Assembly (NCBI GenBank): GCA_002389645.1
Contig: DGQE01000012.1
Location: 64,098-128,097, forward strand
Direction: 5' to 3'
Origin: Flavobacteriales bacterium UBA4422
Lineage (GTDB): Bacteria; Bacteroidota; Bacteroidia; Flavobacteriales_G; Salibacteraceae
DNA: 64,000 nucleotides
Shown: in pieces, positions 34,275-43,137 of the stretch
Numbering within the stretch: the first letter of the stretch is position 1
Layout of the letters: the number at the start of each line of letters is the position of its first letter
Notes under the pieces: model-generated
Databases searched by the model: none
Told to the model about the DNA's origin: nothing
Seen by the model: only the letters and a program-made list of their open reading frames with translations
Made by a program: the position numbers and the translations under genes

Positions 34275-34282
34275 CAAATGTA
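34275..34282 (-). promoter_or_regulatory. -7 box TACATTTG of lipoprotein copy C
   Basis: An exact TAnnTTTG match on the minus strand, 30 nt before the ATG at 34244. Confidence 0.55.
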
Positions 34283-34422
34283 AGCGATTATTAAACAGAC
34301 GCAAATTTTTATTTGTAATGACTTTTCTACACTCAAGTCTGAATAAATTCTTAGTTTCAATTAAAGCTGGATAGATAACCGCTCAGCCCTGACAGTAAGA
34401 TACTGCTTGCTTGACCGAGATT

Positions 34423-34468
34423 AAAAAAACCAAAAAGATTATTCTTGAATAATCTTTTTGGTTTTTTT
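34423..34468 (-). terminator. Strong AT-rich terminator of lipoprotein copy D
   Basis: A 21-bp perfect stem with loop CTTG: the left arm (34423-34443) is A-rich then CCAAAAAGATTATT, the right arm (34448-34468) is its complement ending in seven T. It lies 12 nt after the copy D stop codon. It can work in both directions. Confidence 0.85.
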
Positions 34469-34479
34469 ATAATCGAAGT

Positions 34480-34680
34480 TTACTGCTCAGTCCAAGTACA
34501 ATCAGAAGAAATAGTGCATAAGTCTTCTACGTCCTCAGCCTCAGACTTAGAAAGACCTTCGTAATCAACAGAAGAAGAAGAACTTACCCCTAAAACTTCA
34601 ACAGTACATGTACAAGTGTAATCTTTAGTACAAGAAGAAAGAGCGAAAACTGCAACAGCAACAAGTGATACTTTTTTCAT
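34480..34680 (-). CDS. Small cysteine-rich lipoprotein, copy D
   Basis: A protein of 66 aa. The lipobox ALSSC gives Cys17 as lipidation site. The mature part begins TKDYTCTCTVEVLG, then KSEAEDVEDLC and a C-terminus SSDCTWTEQ: four non-lipid Cys at the same positions as copy C. It is the upstream member of a tandem pair with copy C. A TTCATTTG box (34706-34713, minus strand) lies 25 nt before the start, one base from the -7 consensus. Confidence 0.8.
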   Translation of the reverse strand: MKKVSLVAVAVFALSSCTKDYTCTCTVEVLGVSSSSSVDYEGLSKSEAEDVEDLCTISSDCTWTEQ

Positions 34681-34789
34681 TTTAAAGTGTTTTATTTTGA
34701 TTTAACAAATGAATATAACAGTTTTACAAAAACGCGATTTTTGCTTGTTTAGGTTATCTATATTCAATAACTATTAGGAATTTCACAAG

Positions 34790-35212
34790 ATGATTAACAG
34801 CGGACTAACATATGATGTAAAAATCCTACTGGCATGGGGCGAAAGTATAACTGGCAATAAGAAGATTACAGAATGGTTGATGAAGAATGGTTATTCTGAA
34901 TTAGGCATCTTTCATTTCGCACTGAGAAATGAGGATAGAAGTCGTAAATGGTTGCTAGACAATAAATTCCCTCATCTACTCGCCCTAATAAACGGAATTG
35001 AAGGCAACAAAGATGCGCTAGAATGGCTTCAAACCCATGGTTATGCAATTCTTTTTAAAATGGCATTGGTGGGTGACGGTCATGAAGAAGTCTATGAAGA
35101 AATGATTCAATCTGAACTCAAGCTGTTTGCCATGCTTGCAAAAAAAATGCAAAGAGTAAAAGATGAGATTGAAGAACAAAACAATGACATTCACCGAATA
35201 TCAAGAAGCTAA
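34790..35212 (+). CDS. Protein built of four 25-residue helical repeats
   Basis: A protein of 140 aa with no signal peptide. Residues 13-112 divide into four 25-residue units with WL at a fixed register in three of them: LLAWGESITGNKKITEWLMK, then LGIFHFALRNEDRSRKWLLD, then LLALINGIEGNKDALEWLQT, and a weaker fourth unit without WL. The tail is coiled-coil-like (KKMQRVKDEIEEQ). It probably forms an alpha-solenoid; no partner is evident. Its stop overlaps that of the convergent MORN gene. Confidence 0.65.
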   Translation: MINSGLTYDVKILLAWGESITGNKKITEWLMKNGYSELGIFHFALRNEDRSRKWLLDNKFPHLLALINGIEGNKDALEWLQTHGYAILFKMALVGDGHEEVYEEMIQSELKLFAMLAKKMQRVKDEIEEQNNDIHRISRS

Positions 35213-35679
35213 AGCTGCTTTTGAGGCTTGGTATTAATAAACGTTCCTTTCCATTGCTCTCCATTTGGATATTTAATTTTCCCCTTACCATTCAGCTTTC
35301 CTTCCTTCCACCTTCCAATGAATATCTCTCCATTTGGGAACTTCATTTTACCCGCACCATTCATTTCATCTTTTTTCCAACGGCCAATATACTCACGACC
35401 ATTTTTCCATGTCATATCTCCTTTTCCATGGCGCATTCCATTTTGCCAGCTTCCCTCATAAACGCTGCTATCTGCCCAAATCATTCTCCCTGAACCGCTG
35501 AACTCCCCATTAAAAATCTCACCATAAAATTTAGCACCATTTTCCCAAAAAACAGAGTGAAACCCATCCGGCAGATTGCGAATATCATTGCCGTTAAACT
35601 CTTGAGCGACACTTAAACTTGAAACTAGAGCTAAGCAAAACAACGTAGCTAAACCATTTGACAATAATCTTTTCTTCAT
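35209..35679 (-). CDS. Exported MORN-repeat protein
   Basis: A protein of 156 aa with a signal peptide (residues 1-25). Five MORN units follow: YGEIFNGEFSGSGRMIW, YEGSWQNGMRHGKGDMTW, YIGRWKKDEMNGAGKMKF, FIGRWKEGKLNGKGKIKY and WKGTF. MORN repeats form elongated beta-hairpin rods that bind proteins or lipids; bacterial roles are poorly known. The gene begins directly after the stop of the GIN-domain gene, so the two probably share a transcript. Confidence 0.85.
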   Translation of the reverse strand: MKKRLLSNGLATLFCLALVSSLSVAQEFNGNDIRNLPDGFHSVFWENGAKFYGEIFNGEFSGSGRMIWADSSVYEGSWQNGMRHGKGDMTWKNGREYIGRWKKDEMNGAGKMKFPNGEIFIGRWKEGKLNGKGKIKYPNGEQWKGTFINTKPQKQL

Positions 35680-36324
35680 TTATCTTATTTGAGTGATTTC
35701 ACCCGCACCGCTAATTTTTTTATTGACAACTGGGTCGCCCGCATACCGAACCTCTCCAGCTCCTGTGATCGCAACATCTAAAGCTTCCTCAGCGCTCACT
35801 TCAATCTCTCCAGCACCAGTAATACCAACATGAACCTTTTGAGCTTGCAAGTCTAAGGCATTGATTTCACCTGCGCCAGAAACTTCAATATCGAGGCTCT
35901 CAGCTTCAATATCTAAATCTCCTTCGCATGCTCCCGAAACATCCAGTTTGAAATGATTTGTATGAAGCCGGCCTTCAGTTTTTAGTGAAATCGCTCCCGA
36001 AACATCAATTTCATTCAATTCTTTGCTGTAAATTCTTAGTAAAACCTGCTCAGCTTCTAGATATTTATCCTTGGTATCAATGACCAACTCATCATTTTCA
36101 ACATAAATATCTACGTGTTCATGTAAGTTTTCATCAGTAATTATCTCAATCTGCTCATTACCCTTAACCAATTCAACTTCAAACATTCCTGACAAGTCAA
36201 TTGAATTAAAATGATCAAGGTTTTGTTGTCTCGCCTCTACCTTTCCATTGCCCTTGATACGCTCTCCACACGAGCTAATTATTATTAAAAATGAAAGTAA
36301 AGTAAGGCTTGCAAGAGTTTTCAT
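35680..36324 (-). CDS. Head GIN domain (DUF2807) lipoprotein
   Basis: A protein of 214 aa from the ATG at 36324. The lipobox is LIIISSCGE. The beta-helical GIN domain shows recurring (D/E)(V/I)(S/T)GAGE units (LDVSGACEGDL, IEVSGAGEIN, VGITGAGEIEV, VAITGAGEVRY, KISGAGEITQ). It is a putative adhesin-like autotransporter-type fold of the DUF2807 family, common in Bacteroidota, function unknown. It is the first gene of the pair with the MORN protein. Confidence 0.85.
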   Translation of the reverse strand: MKTLASLTLLSFLIIISSCGERIKGNGKVEARQQNLDHFNSIDLSGMFEVELVKGNEQIEIITDENLHEHVDIYVENDELVIDTKDKYLEAEQVLLRIYSKELNEIDVSGAISLKTEGRLHTNHFKLDVSGACEGDLDIEAESLDIEVSGAGEINALDLQAQKVHVGITGAGEIEVSAEEALDVAITGAGEVRYAGDPVVNKKISGAGEITQIR

Positions 36325-36390
36325 AATGATTGGATTTGCGTCAAAAGTGTAAAATGTTTCACATTTGAAGTACATTAAACAGAATTAAGG

Positions 36391-37080
36391 ATGAATCTAT
36401 TATTGCTCAGCAACTCTACTATTCCGGGACAACCCTATCTTCAATGGCCTAAACAAACCATCAAACATTTTCTTGGCACACGCAAAAAAGCCGTGTTTAT
36501 TCCCTATGCTGCAGTCACTTTTAGTTATGACGAATACGAAGCAATGGTGAACAAAGCATTGGTTGAAGTTGGTGTAGAAGTGAAATCAATTCATCACTTT
36601 GAAGACCCAGTTGATGCAATAATGAATGCAGAGTCAATTCTAGTTGGTGGGGGTAATTCATTTAAACTATTGAATGAGCTGCACAGGAACAATATCGTTG
36701 AACCCATTCGAAGAAAAATTCTGGAGAACACGCCCTACATTGGTTGGAGCGCAGGTTCGAATGTAGCTTGCCAGTCCATTAAAACAACAAATGACATGCC
36801 CATCATCGAACCACCAACCTTTGATGGTTTGAGGCTTGTCAATCTGCAGATAAATCCTCATTACACCGAGCAAACTATAGCAGGACATGGCGGAGAAAGC
36901 AGACTTCAGCGACTTTTGGAATACAGTGCAATAAACAAAACACCTGTCCTTTGTTTGCCTGAAGGCAGTGCTCTCAAAATTGAAGGTGATGTCTGGGAAC
37001 TAATTTACTCCGATTCCGTCAAACTAATTAAGTCTGGCGGTGAAATTGAAACGATTCAACCCGGAACCATTAGCATTTAG
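36391..37080 (+). CDS. pepE: Dipeptidase E (alpha-aspartyl dipeptidase)
   Basis: A protein of 229 aa, family S51. The nucleophile serine is in YIGWSAGSNVAC, and ILVGGGNSFKLLN and NPHYTEQT are other conserved blocks. PepE cleaves Asp-X dipeptides in the cytosol. A cell with a DPP11-like acidic-specific dipeptidyl peptidase, as at 39614, would have such products to degrade (inference). It is separated by one base from the convergent small lipoprotein gene. Confidence 0.93.
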   Translation: MNLLLLSNSTIPGQPYLQWPKQTIKHFLGTRKKAVFIPYAAVTFSYDEYEAMVNKALVEVGVEVKSIHHFEDPVDAIMNAESILVGGGNSFKLLNELHRNNIVEPIRRKILENTPYIGWSAGSNVACQSIKTTNDMPIIEPPTFDGLRLVNLQINPHYTEQTIAGHGGESRLQRLLEYSAINKTPVLCLPEGSALKIEGDVWELIYSDSVKLIKSGGEIETIQPGTISI

Positions 37081-37081
37081 C

Positions 37082-37357
37082 CTACCTCCTCTTCTTTGGA
37101 TAGCTATTCTTCACACTATCTAATCCACTTTGATTCGGAACACCATGCTGATGATCCTCTTCTGATTGCATCTCTGATTTAAGGATTGGTGGAGCAAAAG
37201 AATCAACTTCAATGGCTTTCCCTGTTGACTGCACCTCAGCTTTAGAAGCTGAAGGCCTAGAGTTGGAGTCATTCCCTTTACTCGTTTTACTGCTTCCAGA
37301 GCAAGAAAAGGCACTTAAAACAAGTAGCGTCAGGCTAGAGAACAATAATCTTTTCAT
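37082..37357 (-). CDS. Small Ser-rich lipoprotein of unknown function
   Basis: A protein of 91 aa from the ATG at 37357 (MKRLLFSSLTLLVLSAFSC). Lipobox LSAFSC. The mature part is low complexity and hydrophilic (SGSSKTSKGNDSNSRPSASK) and has no recognisable domain. It begins inside the last 23 nt of the upstream T9SS gene, so expression is probably coupled. Confidence 0.6.
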   Translation of the reverse strand: MKRLLFSSLTLLVLSAFSCSGSSKTSKGNDSNSRPSASKAEVQSTGKAIEVDSFAPPILKSEMQSEEDHQHGVPNQSGLDSVKNSYPKKRR

Positions 37358-39518
37358 TCTTGGTGATTTGTCCATTTCTTTTCACTTGCACGATGCACTG
37401 TCCGGAAGGCAACGCCAATTTATTAAATGTCATTCTATGCACACCTGGTTTCATTTGATCAGAATACATGGCTTTCACCACTCTTCCTTGAATATCAATA
37501 ATGTTTATATCAACTTGAGCCCAACCCTCATTTTCAATGTAAACATAGACCAATTCAAACTCTGCTGAAGGGTTTGGATAGACCTTCATGTCAAGACCCT
37601 CTTCAACCTCTGAAAGACCCTCTGGCTCAACTGGCGCTGCGGTGTCAGAACTCAACACATGAATGTATTCTTCTTTCACAAGCGTATCAGCCCCGGTCTG
37701 ATTACTTACACGCAGTGTAACATCAAAAAACCCTGTATCATCATATGAAACGAGGTTATTCTGAGAGAATGAATTCAGTGGATCTCCACCTTCAAAAGTC
37801 CAAATCCAATTTGTTGGATTGTTAATAGAACTGTCGCTAAAAAAGACTGACTCTCCTTGGTAAACAACTGTTGTATCTGCCTCGAAACGTGCTTCAAGAA
37901 CTGGAACAGGCACAATTTCACCCCCAATTTCGGCAATCCACGTGTTCCAATTATTGTTATTTGAACCAAAGCACCCTGCCATCCAAACAGCCGGTGAAGT
38001 CTCATTATGCTTGCGCTGAATATCGCTATAATCTCCCCATCGCTCTGTTCCACTCAGCCAATTATGATCAACATAGCTATTGCCTGTTTTTATAACAGTT
38101 GGACTAGACCAGTTCATAGACAAATCGCAATTTATTACTCCTATTTCTGGAAATGTTGAACTAGAAACCCTCAGGAAACCAATCATAACATTTTTATCAC
38201 TCTCAGTAAGACCAAAAGACGCAATAGACGGAAATGCATAATCTACACCCACCTGACCATATCTAGAGCTTTGATATGCTGAAGGGTTGGTGACAGGAAT
38301 ACGGTAGTATACAATCCCGGAGTAACCAGAATTTTGATAGCTGGCCTGATGAACCGCATGAACGGTCCCGTCCAAATAAAAGGCGTGCTGCATTCTTGAA
38401 TCATTCGTGCTTAACTCAGCAAAAGTTCCAGATTGAATGGCATCTGCAGGGGCACTATAACTAGGAACATTGAATGACGACAATAGATTCAAAGATGGGT
38501 TAGAGTTCAAGCCACCTGTCACTTGATATAAATTTAACCTATTGGCCGAAAATGAATTACTGGAGACTAAATAAATGCCAGGACCATATTCACCACCTTG
38601 ACCAAATCCAGCCGGAACAAGAGAGAAAGCACCAATTTGTCCACCAGGGATATTGCTATACACTGTAAAGTTCAGATTGGCAACTCCTGCATAACCACCA
38701 TTTTTATCTAATTGGTAAACTATTGCCCCATTGAATGAATTTGAACCTGATTGAAACAAGTTTCCTGTAATAAAAAGACTGTTTTCAGAAATACCTATTT
38801 GTGGATAATCAAACCAACTGCCATCATTAAAAGGATCACCATCGAGTTCGTATACATTCCAATTACCCGCTGGATCGTTTGTTTGAGAATAACACACTAA
38901 AACTTTTGATGTATTAGAACTGCTTCCGTGTAAAAGGACAAAAATGAATTTGTCTTCAACTGGATCATAAATCACTCGGGGATCAAATAAACTTGAAGTA
39001 ACATTGATTGAAGCAGCAACATCATCTAACCAATCTTCATGCAATTCGTTGAGCATTATTGCGGAACCATTATCGTTATGAAAGGCCATTGAACTATTAT
39101 CAACGGTGATAATTTTCCCTCCATTGCTTATAGCGATACTGTTATCAGGAGGAGTTCCCGTTACCAATGTATTTCCTAAAAAATTGGTCCCCACTTCAGG
39201 GTCAATAGTTCTTGAACTATGACTTACAGGAGCTTCCTCAGCTACTGCATTTTCGCGAAGCTCTTTTTGTTGTGCTTTATGTTCGTCAAGTGGAGTTGGA
39301 GTTCCATGTGTGTATGCGGCAACCTTAGAAAACGACTTCATCCACTTCACTTTCCCAGCGTCATCGCTACGATCAATTACACCCAAAAAGCGTGCATGTG
39401 AAACTTCAGTTCTATCCGCTACCCCTTCAATTTCTCCCGGGTAATCTGGCATTTGGTGCTGAGCCAGCGCAGTTGTGAACATAAATAAACTACAAACCAC
39501 GGTAACGATATATCTCAT
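37335..39518 (-). CDS. Secreted PKD-domain protein with T9SS type A sorting domain
   Basis: A protein of 727 aa with a signal peptide (MRYIVTVVCSLFMFTTALAQ). Residues about 95-520 look like a beta-propeller (PPDNSIAISNGGKIITVDNS, FDPRVIYDPVEDKFIFV, WFDYPQIGISENSLFITGN). A PKD module lies at about 535-625 (FEADTTVVYQGESVFFSDSS, WTFEGGDP). A type A sorting domain ends the protein (VYPNPSAEFELVYVYI, LPSGQCIVQV). It is predicted to be a T9SS-exported surface protein. The function of the propeller is unknown. Confidence 0.87.
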   Translation of the reverse strand: MRYIVTVVCSLFMFTTALAQHQMPDYPGEIEGVADRTEVSHARFLGVIDRSDDAGKVKWMKSFSKVAAYTHGTPTPLDEHKAQQKELRENAVAEEAPVSHSSRTIDPEVGTNFLGNTLVTGTPPDNSIAISNGGKIITVDNSSMAFHNDNGSAIMLNELHEDWLDDVAASINVTSSLFDPRVIYDPVEDKFIFVLLHGSSSNTSKVLVCYSQTNDPAGNWNVYELDGDPFNDGSWFDYPQIGISENSLFITGNLFQSGSNSFNGAIVYQLDKNGGYAGVANLNFTVYSNIPGGQIGAFSLVPAGFGQGGEYGPGIYLVSSNSFSANRLNLYQVTGGLNSNPSLNLLSSFNVPSYSAPADAIQSGTFAELSTNDSRMQHAFYLDGTVHAVHQASYQNSGYSGIVYYRIPVTNPSAYQSSRYGQVGVDYAFPSIASFGLTESDKNVMIGFLRVSSSTFPEIGVINCDLSMNWSSPTVIKTGNSYVDHNWLSGTERWGDYSDIQRKHNETSPAVWMAGCFGSNNNNWNTWIAEIGGEIVPVPVLEARFEADTTVVYQGESVFFSDSSINNPTNWIWTFEGGDPLNSFSQNNLVSYDDTGFFDVTLRVSNQTGADTLVKEEYIHVLSSDTAAPVEPEGLSEVEEGLDMKVYPNPSAEFELVYVYIENEGWAQVDINIIDIQGRVVKAMYSDQMKPGVHRMTFNKLALPSGQCIVQVKRNGQITKNEKIIVL

Positions 39519-39613
39519 AATCCTCTATTAAAATGTTTCAATTAGGTTCTCCGACAAATATGCCTTTTTTTGCATCGTTTTACACTCACTTTTAGACAAA
39601 ACACATTATTCAC

Positions 39614-41764
39614 ATGTATAAAAAATTCCTTTTTATTCTTAGCCTAGCCATCTCATCAAACTCATTTTCAACAGAAGGAATGTGGGTTCCTGGCATGATA
39701 AACAAACTGGTTTCTGGTAACATGAAGTCCATGGGGATGAAAGTTAGTCTAGATGCTTTATACGCTATAAATAATTCTTCCATTAAAGACGCAGTTGTTC
39801 ACTTCAATGGCGGGTGCACCTCCGTTTTAGTTAGTGGACAGTCATTATTACTTACTAATCATCACTGCGGTTATAGTCGAATTCAAGCACATAGTTCTCT
39901 CGAAAACAACTACTTAAAAGATGGATTCTGGGCAATGAGTCTAAAAGAAGAGCTCGCCAACCCAGGTATGGACGCTACCATTATTAAAGAAATAAGGGAT
40001 ATAACGGATATGATGTTAGGAGATCTTTCCGTGGAAGCTTCAGAACAAGAAAGAAGAGCGCATCTTAAAGCTAAAAGCGCTGAGTTGATCGAAAAAACAA
40101 AGGAAGAAACAGGCTATGATGCATACATCAAAGCATTCTATCACGGAAATCAATACCTACTTTTTGTCAATGAAGTCTTTACTGACATCCGCATAGTAGG
40201 TGCTCCGCCATCTTCAATTGGTAAATATGGTTTTGATACAGACAATTGGGTTTGGCCTAGACACACAGGAGACTTTTCGGTATTTAGAATTTATGCCAAT
40301 GCTGATAACAAACCAGCCGACTATAGCGAAGAGAATAAGCCTTACCAGCCAAAGCACTTTCTACCAGTGAATATTCAAGGTGTAGAAGAAAATGATTTCA
40401 CATTGGTGTATGGATTTCCAGGCAGAACGGAAAACTACATAACAGAAGTAGAAACGAAAAACATCCTCGAAACGGTCAATCCTCTGCGACTAAAAATGCG
40501 AGAAGCATCGCTAAGCGTGATTGATGAAGCAATGCGAAAAGATGAATTGATCAAAATTCAATATGCTGCAAAGCAGAGCAGAATAAGCAACGCCTATAAG
40601 AAGTGGATCGGCCAAACAAAAGGTCTTGTTAGACATCGGGTACTTGACAAAAAAGATTCTGTTGAAAATCTCTTCGCCACTAGAATCAATGATAATCCAA
40701 ATTGGAAATCAAGTTATTCCACCTTGATTGAAGAAATGGAAGAAATAGAAAATGCTCAACTGCCACTGAGCGTAAATCGCAACTACTTCATTGAATTCTA
40801 TTACATGGGGCCAGAAATTTTTCGCTTCACTGAAAAGTACAGAGAGCTTGTGGCAATGTGCAAGGATGAAACGGTAACTGATGTGGCCATTAATGCTTGG
40901 GTAGCAGAACATTCAGACAACTCGGGCTACTTCAAAAACTATAACACGTCCGTAGATGAAGACATAATGAAGGCACAAATAGGATACTTTGTTGAAGATC
41001 AAAAACCTATTGACTTCCTAAATAATCTAAAATCAGACAAGGAATCATTGACAGAGTTTGTTGATCGACTTTACGATGAAAGTATTTTCAATAGTGAAGA
41101 ATCGTTGAAATCGTTTTTCGATAATTTCAAACGAAAAAATTATAAAAAGATCGAAGCTGACCCGGCTTATGATTTCTCTTCAAGACTCGCGAAGTTCTAC
41201 AGCGATGTTACCCGCCCTGAATTATTAAAATACGTTAGCAAAAGCGATAGCTTAATGCGTGAATGGATGGATGCGCAAATGACAGTATTACCAGAGCGCA
41301 CGTATTCTCCAGACGCCAACGGAACACTTAGAATCACTTTTGGAAAAGTGGAAGGATACGAACCATTTGATGGCGCTGAGTATGCTTATTATACCACATT
41401 AGATGGAGTGATGGAAAAAGAAGACCCCACCAACCCTGAGTACAATGTTCCATCACGATTAAAAGAGTTGTATCAAAATAAAGACTACGGTCGTTATGCT
41501 CACAGCACAGGCGAAATGCGCGTGGCTTTTGTTGCAAGCAATCATACTTCTGGAGGAAATAGCGGCAGCCCTGTTATTGACACAAATGGAAACCTCATAG
41601 GATTAAACTTTGACAGAACTTGGGAAAGCACTATGAGTGACATCATGTTCAATCCGACTATTTGCAGAAATATATCTGTAGATATCCGTTACGTATTATT
41701 CATCATGGACAAATACGCTGGTGCAAAGCATTTAGTAGACGAGATGAGTCTCATTAGTAAATAA
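39614..41764 (+). CDS. S46 dipeptidyl peptidase, DPP11-like
   Basis: A protein of 716 aa with a signal peptide (residues 1-19). Family S46 motifs: LLTNHHCGYSRIQAHSS (catalytic His), NWVWPRHTGDFSVFR (catalytic Asp) and SGGNSGSPVIDTNG (catalytic Ser650). The residue 18 after the serine is Arg668 (LNFDRTWE). In characterised DPP11 an Arg at this place selects Asp/Glu at P1, whereas DPP7 has Gly. So periplasmic release of X-Asp/X-Glu dipeptides is likely. Peptidase E lies 2.5 kb away and may use the products. Confidence 0.92.
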   Translation: MYKKFLFILSLAISSNSFSTEGMWVPGMINKLVSGNMKSMGMKVSLDALYAINNSSIKDAVVHFNGGCTSVLVSGQSLLLTNHHCGYSRIQAHSSLENNYLKDGFWAMSLKEELANPGMDATIIKEIRDITDMMLGDLSVEASEQERRAHLKAKSAELIEKTKEETGYDAYIKAFYHGNQYLLFVNEVFTDIRIVGAPPSSIGKYGFDTDNWVWPRHTGDFSVFRIYANADNKPADYSEENKPYQPKHFLPVNIQGVEENDFTLVYGFPGRTENYITEVETKNILETVNPLRLKMREASLSVIDEAMRKDELIKIQYAAKQSRISNAYKKWIGQTKGLVRHRVLDKKDSVENLFATRINDNPNWKSSYSTLIEEMEEIENAQLPLSVNRNYFIEFYYMGPEIFRFTEKYRELVAMCKDETVTDVAINAWVAEHSDNSGYFKNYNTSVDEDIMKAQIGYFVEDQKPIDFLNNLKSDKESLTEFVDRLYDESIFNSEESLKSFFDNFKRKNYKKIEADPAYDFSSRLAKFYSDVTRPELLKYVSKSDSLMREWMDAQMTVLPERTYSPDANGTLRITFGKVEGYEPFDGAEYAYYTTLDGVMEKEDPTNPEYNVPSRLKELYQNKDYGRYAHSTGEMRVAFVASNHTSGGNSGSPVIDTNGNLIGLNFDRTWESTMSDIMFNPTICRNISVDIRYVLFIMDKYAGAKHLVDEMSLISK

Positions 41765-41765
41765 A

Positions 41766-42998
41766 CTATCCGAAGAAAATATAGGTAATTACTATGGCTG
41801 CGATGATGCCGCATAAATCAGCGAACAATCCAGCGCCTAATGCATATCTCGTTTTGCGAATAGAAACCGAGCCGAAGTAAACCGCTAAAGTGTAAAAGGT
41901 GGTTTCGGTTGAACCTTGAAAAACACTAGCCATACGACCAATAAAGCTATCAGCGCCATGCACATTCATTTGCTCTACCATCATGCCACGCGCTCCACTC
42001 CCACTCAACGGCTTCATTAAAGCAGTTGGCAGTGCATCTACGAATCGTGTATCTTCAAGAAATAAGGAGAAAAACCAGCCCATTCCACTTACCAAGTAGT
42101 CCATAGCACCACTTGCTCTAAAAACTCCAATAGCCACTAAGATGGCTACCAAATACGGAATAATCTTTATTGAAATGCTAAATCCGTCTTTCGCCCCTTC
42201 AATGAATGTCTCGTAGACATTTATTTTTTTGCGCAATGCCAAAAGTAAAAAAGCTGCAATGATGCCAAGGATAATCCCATTCCCTGCTGCATTACTAATG
42301 GTGCTTACCATTTGGTCATTCATAGTCGAAAAAGCGAATAGCGCCGAAGCTATAAGCGCAGTTATACCTCCAAGCCAAGCCAAGATAGTAGGTTGAAGCA
42401 AGTTGATACGTTGTTTCAATGCCACCGCAATTAGCCCTCCCAAAGAAGCAAAATAGGTTGCTAAAAGAATAGGTAGAAAGACATCTGCTGGATTGGCTGC
42501 TCCTTGCGCTGCTCTAATCGCCATTACGCTTACTGGAACAATGGTTAAACCAGAAGTATTCAATACAATGAACATGATCATCGCATTGGAGGCTTCTTCT
42601 TCTTTTGCGTTGGTACTTTGTAAATCTTGCATCGCTTTCAGCCCAAGTGGCGTAGCGGCATTATCTAACCCCAACATGTTGGCCGAGAAATTCATCATCA
42701 TCGAACCAATAGCTGGGTGGTTTTTTGGTAATTCAGGAAATAGCTTCGTAAAAAATGGAGATACAATGCGCGTTAAATAATTAACAGCTCCTCCCTCCTC
42801 GCCTATTTTCATAATTCCTTGCCAGAGAGAAATTACACCAATTAGATAGATCGAAATATCTACACTCACTTTGGCCATATCAAAAGTGCTTTGCACCATA
42901 TCGCCAAACACCTGAGTATCTCCTAAGAAAATCAACTTTAGAATTGCAACTGCAAATGCAACCAAGAAAAATGCAATCCAAATATAATTGAGGGCCAT
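41766..42998 (-). CDS. SpmA-SpmB fusion (nucleoside-recognition Gate-domain membrane protein)
   Basis: A protein of 410 aa with about ten membrane helices. The N-terminal half resembles SpmA (SLWQGIMKIGEEGG, NMLGLDNAATPLGLKAM). The C-terminal half resembles SpmB (PYLVAILVAIGVFRASG, PTALMKPLSGSGARG, STETTFYTLAVYFGSVSI). The fusion is typical of non-sporulating Bacteroidota; the transported compound is not known. Its stop is separated by one base from that of the S46 peptidase gene. A CAAATTTG near-box (43003-43010) ends 4 nt before the ATG. Confidence 0.9.
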   Translation of the reverse strand: MALNYIWIAFFLVAFAVAILKLIFLGDTQVFGDMVQSTFDMAKVSVDISIYLIGVISLWQGIMKIGEEGGAVNYLTRIVSPFFTKLFPELPKNHPAIGSMMMNFSANMLGLDNAATPLGLKAMQDLQSTNAKEEEASNAMIMFIVLNTSGLTIVPVSVMAIRAAQGAANPADVFLPILLATYFASLGGLIAVALKQRINLLQPTILAWLGGITALIASALFAFSTMNDQMVSTISNAAGNGIILGIIAAFLLLALRKKINVYETFIEGAKDGFSISIKIIPYLVAILVAIGVFRASGAMDYLVSGMGWFFSLFLEDTRFVDALPTALMKPLSGSGARGMMVEQMNVHGADSFIGRMASVFQGSTETTFYTLAVYFGSVSIRKTRYALGAGLFADLCGIIAAIVITYIFFG

Positions 42999-43118
42999 GT
43001 TTCAAATTTGGACTTTAATCCAGCTCGATTTATGAGGTCAAGATGAATGTTTGAACACTGATTGTTAATTCAATTATCTATTAAACCTTTCTCAGCATCT
43101 TAACTAAATCCGGATAAT

Positions 43119-43126
43119 TAGATTTG
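43119..43126 (+). promoter_or_regulatory. -7 box TAGATTTG of the MBOAT gene
   Basis: An exact TAnnTTTG match, 11 nt before the ATG at 43138. The string GGAGG at 43126-43130 follows and would be a Shine-Dalgarno sequence if transcribed. Confidence 0.55.
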
Positions 43127-43137
43127 GAGGATTTTTT

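Noticed and set aside
35221..35493. Open frames antisense to the MORN protein
   Set aside because: The repeats on the other strand give a coherent protein; the antisense frames are Phe/Pro-rich by-products of MORN codon periodicity.
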